Assembly: GCF_008831285.2 (NCBI RefSeq)
Contig: NC_045139.1
Coordinates: 23,292,412-23,356,411 of the forward strand
DNA: 64,000 nucleotides
Direction: 5' to 3'
From: Nymphaea colorata
Taxonomy: Eukaryota; Streptophyta; Magnoliopsida; Nymphaeales; Nymphaeaceae
In this document: piece by piece, positions 61,801 to 64,000 of the stretch
How positions within the stretch are numbered: position 1 is the stretch's first letter
How the letters are laid out: each line of letters begins with the position of its first letter
The notes under the pieces: generated by a model
Seen by the model: the letters and a program-made list of their open reading frames with translations, nothing else
Database searches by the model: none
What the model was told of the DNA's origin: nothing
Position numbers and translations under genes: made by a program

Positions 61801-63203
61801 TTGCTCCATCATATAGTAGAAACTTAATTTCTGTATCAAGACTGGACAAATTTGATTTCTGTTTAAAGTTTGAAAATTCAAAAATGTTGATTTATAAAGA
61901 TCTTGTTGAAATTGGTTCTGCTATTTTGTGTGATGGTTTATACAAGTTAAATGTGAAGATCCAATCTCCTGAATCATTGGTTTCTAGTCATAATATAATT
62001 GGCAATAAGCGTAGTACCATAAAAGATGATTCATACATGCTATGGCACCGCCGTTTGGGTCATATCTCTGAAAAGAGAATAAGGAGACTCATAAATGAAG
62101 GGATCTTACGATCTCTTGATTTTACAGATAATGACATATGTGTAGATTGCATAAAGGCAAAGCAAACTAACATATATAAAGAAGGTGCCGAGCGATGTAC
62201 TGAAAGATTAGGAATTGTTCACACAGATGTTTGTGGACCTTTCCCTCCTTGTTACACAGGCAAAAAATATTTTGTCACTTTTATAGATGACTATTCTCGG
62301 TATTTGTATCTCTACTTAATCTTTGAAAAATTTGATGTGTGTCAAGTTTTCAAAGAATATAAGAAAGAAGTAGAGAAACAAACCGGTGAGGTTATCAAGA
62401 TAGTCAGATCAGATAGAAGTGGTGAATATTATGGTAGGTTTACTGAGATGGGGCAAAGGGAGGGACCATTAGCGCGATTTCTAAAGGAAGAAGGCATTGT
62501 GCCTCAATACACCATGCCAGGCAGTGCCTACCAAAATGGTGTGGCTGAAAGGAGAAATCGTATGCTTAAAGAAATGGTTCGAGCTATGTTAAATTACTCT
62601 ACTCTCCCTCTAACCTTGTGGGGTGAAGCTCTCAGGACAGCAGTGCATATACAGAATAGAGTTCCTACTAAGGCTGTTCCCACAACTCCTTACGAGTTAT
62701 GGACAGGTAGGAAACCTTCTCTTTCTTATATGCACATATGGGGATGTCCTGCTGAAGCTAAATTGTATAACCCTTACATAAAAGCCTTTGATCCTAGAAC
62801 AACCAATGGTTTCTTTATTGGTTATCCAGAAAGATCGAAAGGCTATAGGTTTTATTGTCCATCTCATACACCACATATTGTGGAAACAAATAAGGCTAAG
62901 TTTCTGGAAGATGACTCATTTGGGTTAGATGCATTACAAAACCTCAATTTTGAGGAAATACAGGATACTGAAAGTAGACCTGATAAAGAGAATATAAACG
63001 TGTATGATTATGTTGTCTCCCAGGATGACATGAATGCAAATCATACAGGCAATGCATCAGATCCAGATAAATTAATTGTAGATCATACTAATGAACACAA
63101 ACAAGATGTGGACATACAAATTGAAAATGATCAATTACATGTTCGTAGATCTACAAGGGCCAGGAGATCTGCCATATCATCAGATTATGTGGTATACCTA
63201 TAA
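61760..63203 (+). pseudogene. copia GAG-pre-integrase and integrase core
   Basis: The pre-integrase motif [10 protein letters not shown] with C..C in CVDCIKAK is followed by an rve integrase core. Catalytic residues: Asp at 62226 (HTDVCGPF), Asp at 62412 ([11 protein letters not shown]), Glu at 62547 ([11 protein letters not shown]). The long insert [18 protein letters not shown] between the second Asp and the Glu is typical of a subset of plant copia elements. The segment ends with a low-complexity linker and TAA at 63201-63203. Confidence 0.92.
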
Positions 63204-64000
63204 GAGCCTAGTGATTTCATAGATGTTGATGATGATCCTTTCACATTCATTGAAGCCGTTGAAAGCAAACAATATAGGCACCGGATTAATGCCATGAAAG
63301 AAGAGCTTGACTCTATGGCTAAAAACCAGACGTGGAGCCTTGTGTCGTTGCCTGAAGGAGTAAAACTCGTAGGATGTAAATGAGTCTATAAGACCAAGAG
63401 GGACTCTAAAGGCAACATAGAGAGATACAAGGCAAGATTGGTTGCTAAAAGATTCACACAAATGGAGGGCATTGACTATAATGAGACATATTCACCTGTC
63501 TCTGCTAAAGAGTCAATGATGATTGTCCTTGCACTTGTAGCTCATTTTGACTTAGAGCTACATCAGATGGATGTGAAAATGGCTTTCTTGAATGGTGATT
63601 TGGATGAAGATGTATATATGGATCAACCTCAAGGGTTTTCTGAGAGTGGTAAAGATCATTTGGTTTGCAAGCTTAATAAAGCGGTTTATGGACTTAAAAA
63701 GGCCTCACGTCAATGGTACATTAAGTTTTCCGAAGTCATTACGACTTTTGGGTTTACAGAAAACATCATTGATCGATGTGTGTATCTTAAGACATGTGGG
63801 AGTAAGTTCATAATTTTGACTTTATATGTGGATGACATTTTGCTTGCTTCAAATGATCTTCAATTGCTAACAGAAACCAAACATTTTCTCGCATCTCATT
63901 TTGAGATGAAGGACATGGGTGAGGCTTCATTTGTTCTTGGCATTGAGATTCGTCGAGACAGATCTAAATGTGTTTTAAGTCTCTCCCAATCAGCATACAT
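63204..64000 (+). pseudogene. copia reverse transcriptase, cut by window end
   Basis: Same frame after the TAA: AMKEELDSMAKNQTWSLVSL, a TGA at 63381-63383, then YKARLVAKRFTQMEGIDYNE, LHQMDVKMAFLNGDLDEDVY, KAVYGLKKASRQWY and the catalytic YVDD at 63825-63836, followed by FLASHFEMKDMGEASFVLGI. These are the RVT_2 landmarks in order. The sequence is open from 63384 to the window edge; RNase H should follow outside. Confidence 0.95.

Larger units (their letters stand above)
58726..64000 (+). mobile_element. Ty1/copia LTR retrotransposon, 5' part
   Basis: The element starts TGTTGGGATTTCC at 58726, as plant copia LTRs do, inside direct repeat B. A TATA box lies at 58793. Domain order gag, protease, integrase, reverse transcriptase defines Ty1/copia (Pseudoviridae-like) rather than Ty3/gypsy. 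The right LTR and RNase H lie beyond the window. I could not find a clear primer-binding site or LTR 3' end. Five stop codons and one frameshift inactivate the polyprotein. Insertion is younger than the A/B duplication because it interrupts only copy B. Confidence 0.9.

Noticed and set aside
1-64000. Possible tRNA, rRNA, CRISPR, or organelle-DNA insertions
   Set aside because: I scanned by eye for cloverleaf box pairs, rRNA landmarks and regular spacer arrays and found none convincing; a covariance-model search would be needed to exclude small RNA genes.

Overview
This window is nuclear DNA of a flowering plant. The evidence is multi-exon genes with introns of several kilobases, products that are plant-specific (chloroplast outer-envelope channel OEP37, a chloroplast-targeted protein, NAC and malectin-type receptor-kinase fragments), AT-rich spacers and a heavy load of plant transposable elements. 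I cannot name the species.

Layout. (1) 1-3904: the 3' end of a plus-strand gene for a small Ser/Lys/Arg-rich, probably nuclear, protein. (2) 7549-14642, minus: a complete six-exon gene for OEP37, 353 residues, convergent with gene 1. (3) 14.7-19.2 kb: intergenic repeats and a LINE remnant. (4) 19202-20319, plus: a two-exon gene for a 162-residue chloroplast-targeted protein whose only in-frame junction needs a GC-AG intron. (5) 23634-42114, minus: a complete 11-exon gene for V-ATPase subunit H, 451 residues, stretched over 18.5 kb by transposon-filled introns; one 5' splice site (at 38520/38521) lacks the expected G. (6) 42.1-48.8 kb: intergenic, with a decayed NAC-domain fragment and degenerate tandem repeats. 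(7) 48827-52947, minus: a complete four-exon gene for a 218-residue Lys-rich conserved plant protein, again with a GC-AG intron. (8) 54251-58725: two direct-repeat copies enclosing a broken hAT transposase and a captured, frameshifted fragment of a CrRLK1L (FERONIA-type) malectin-like ectodomain. (9) 58726-64000 (runs off the window): a Ty1/copia retrotransposon with gag, protease, integrase and reverse transcriptase, inactivated by five stop codons and a frameshift.

The host genes are not functionally linked; they encode organelle or endomembrane housekeeping proteins. The accessory DNA holds the most unusual signals: an eleven-unit array of ACCGGTTC-like motifs spaced 20-21 bp apart (two DNA helical turns) in the copia leader, a possible 1.7-kb intron in the same leader, nested elements sharing CTATGTCAC ends, and foldback elements sitting inside (TA)n tracts. 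I see no CRISPR array, rRNA or convincing tRNA gene. I do not claim a wholly new system; the best leads are the periodic copia array, the odd splice sites and the captured receptor-kinase fragment.
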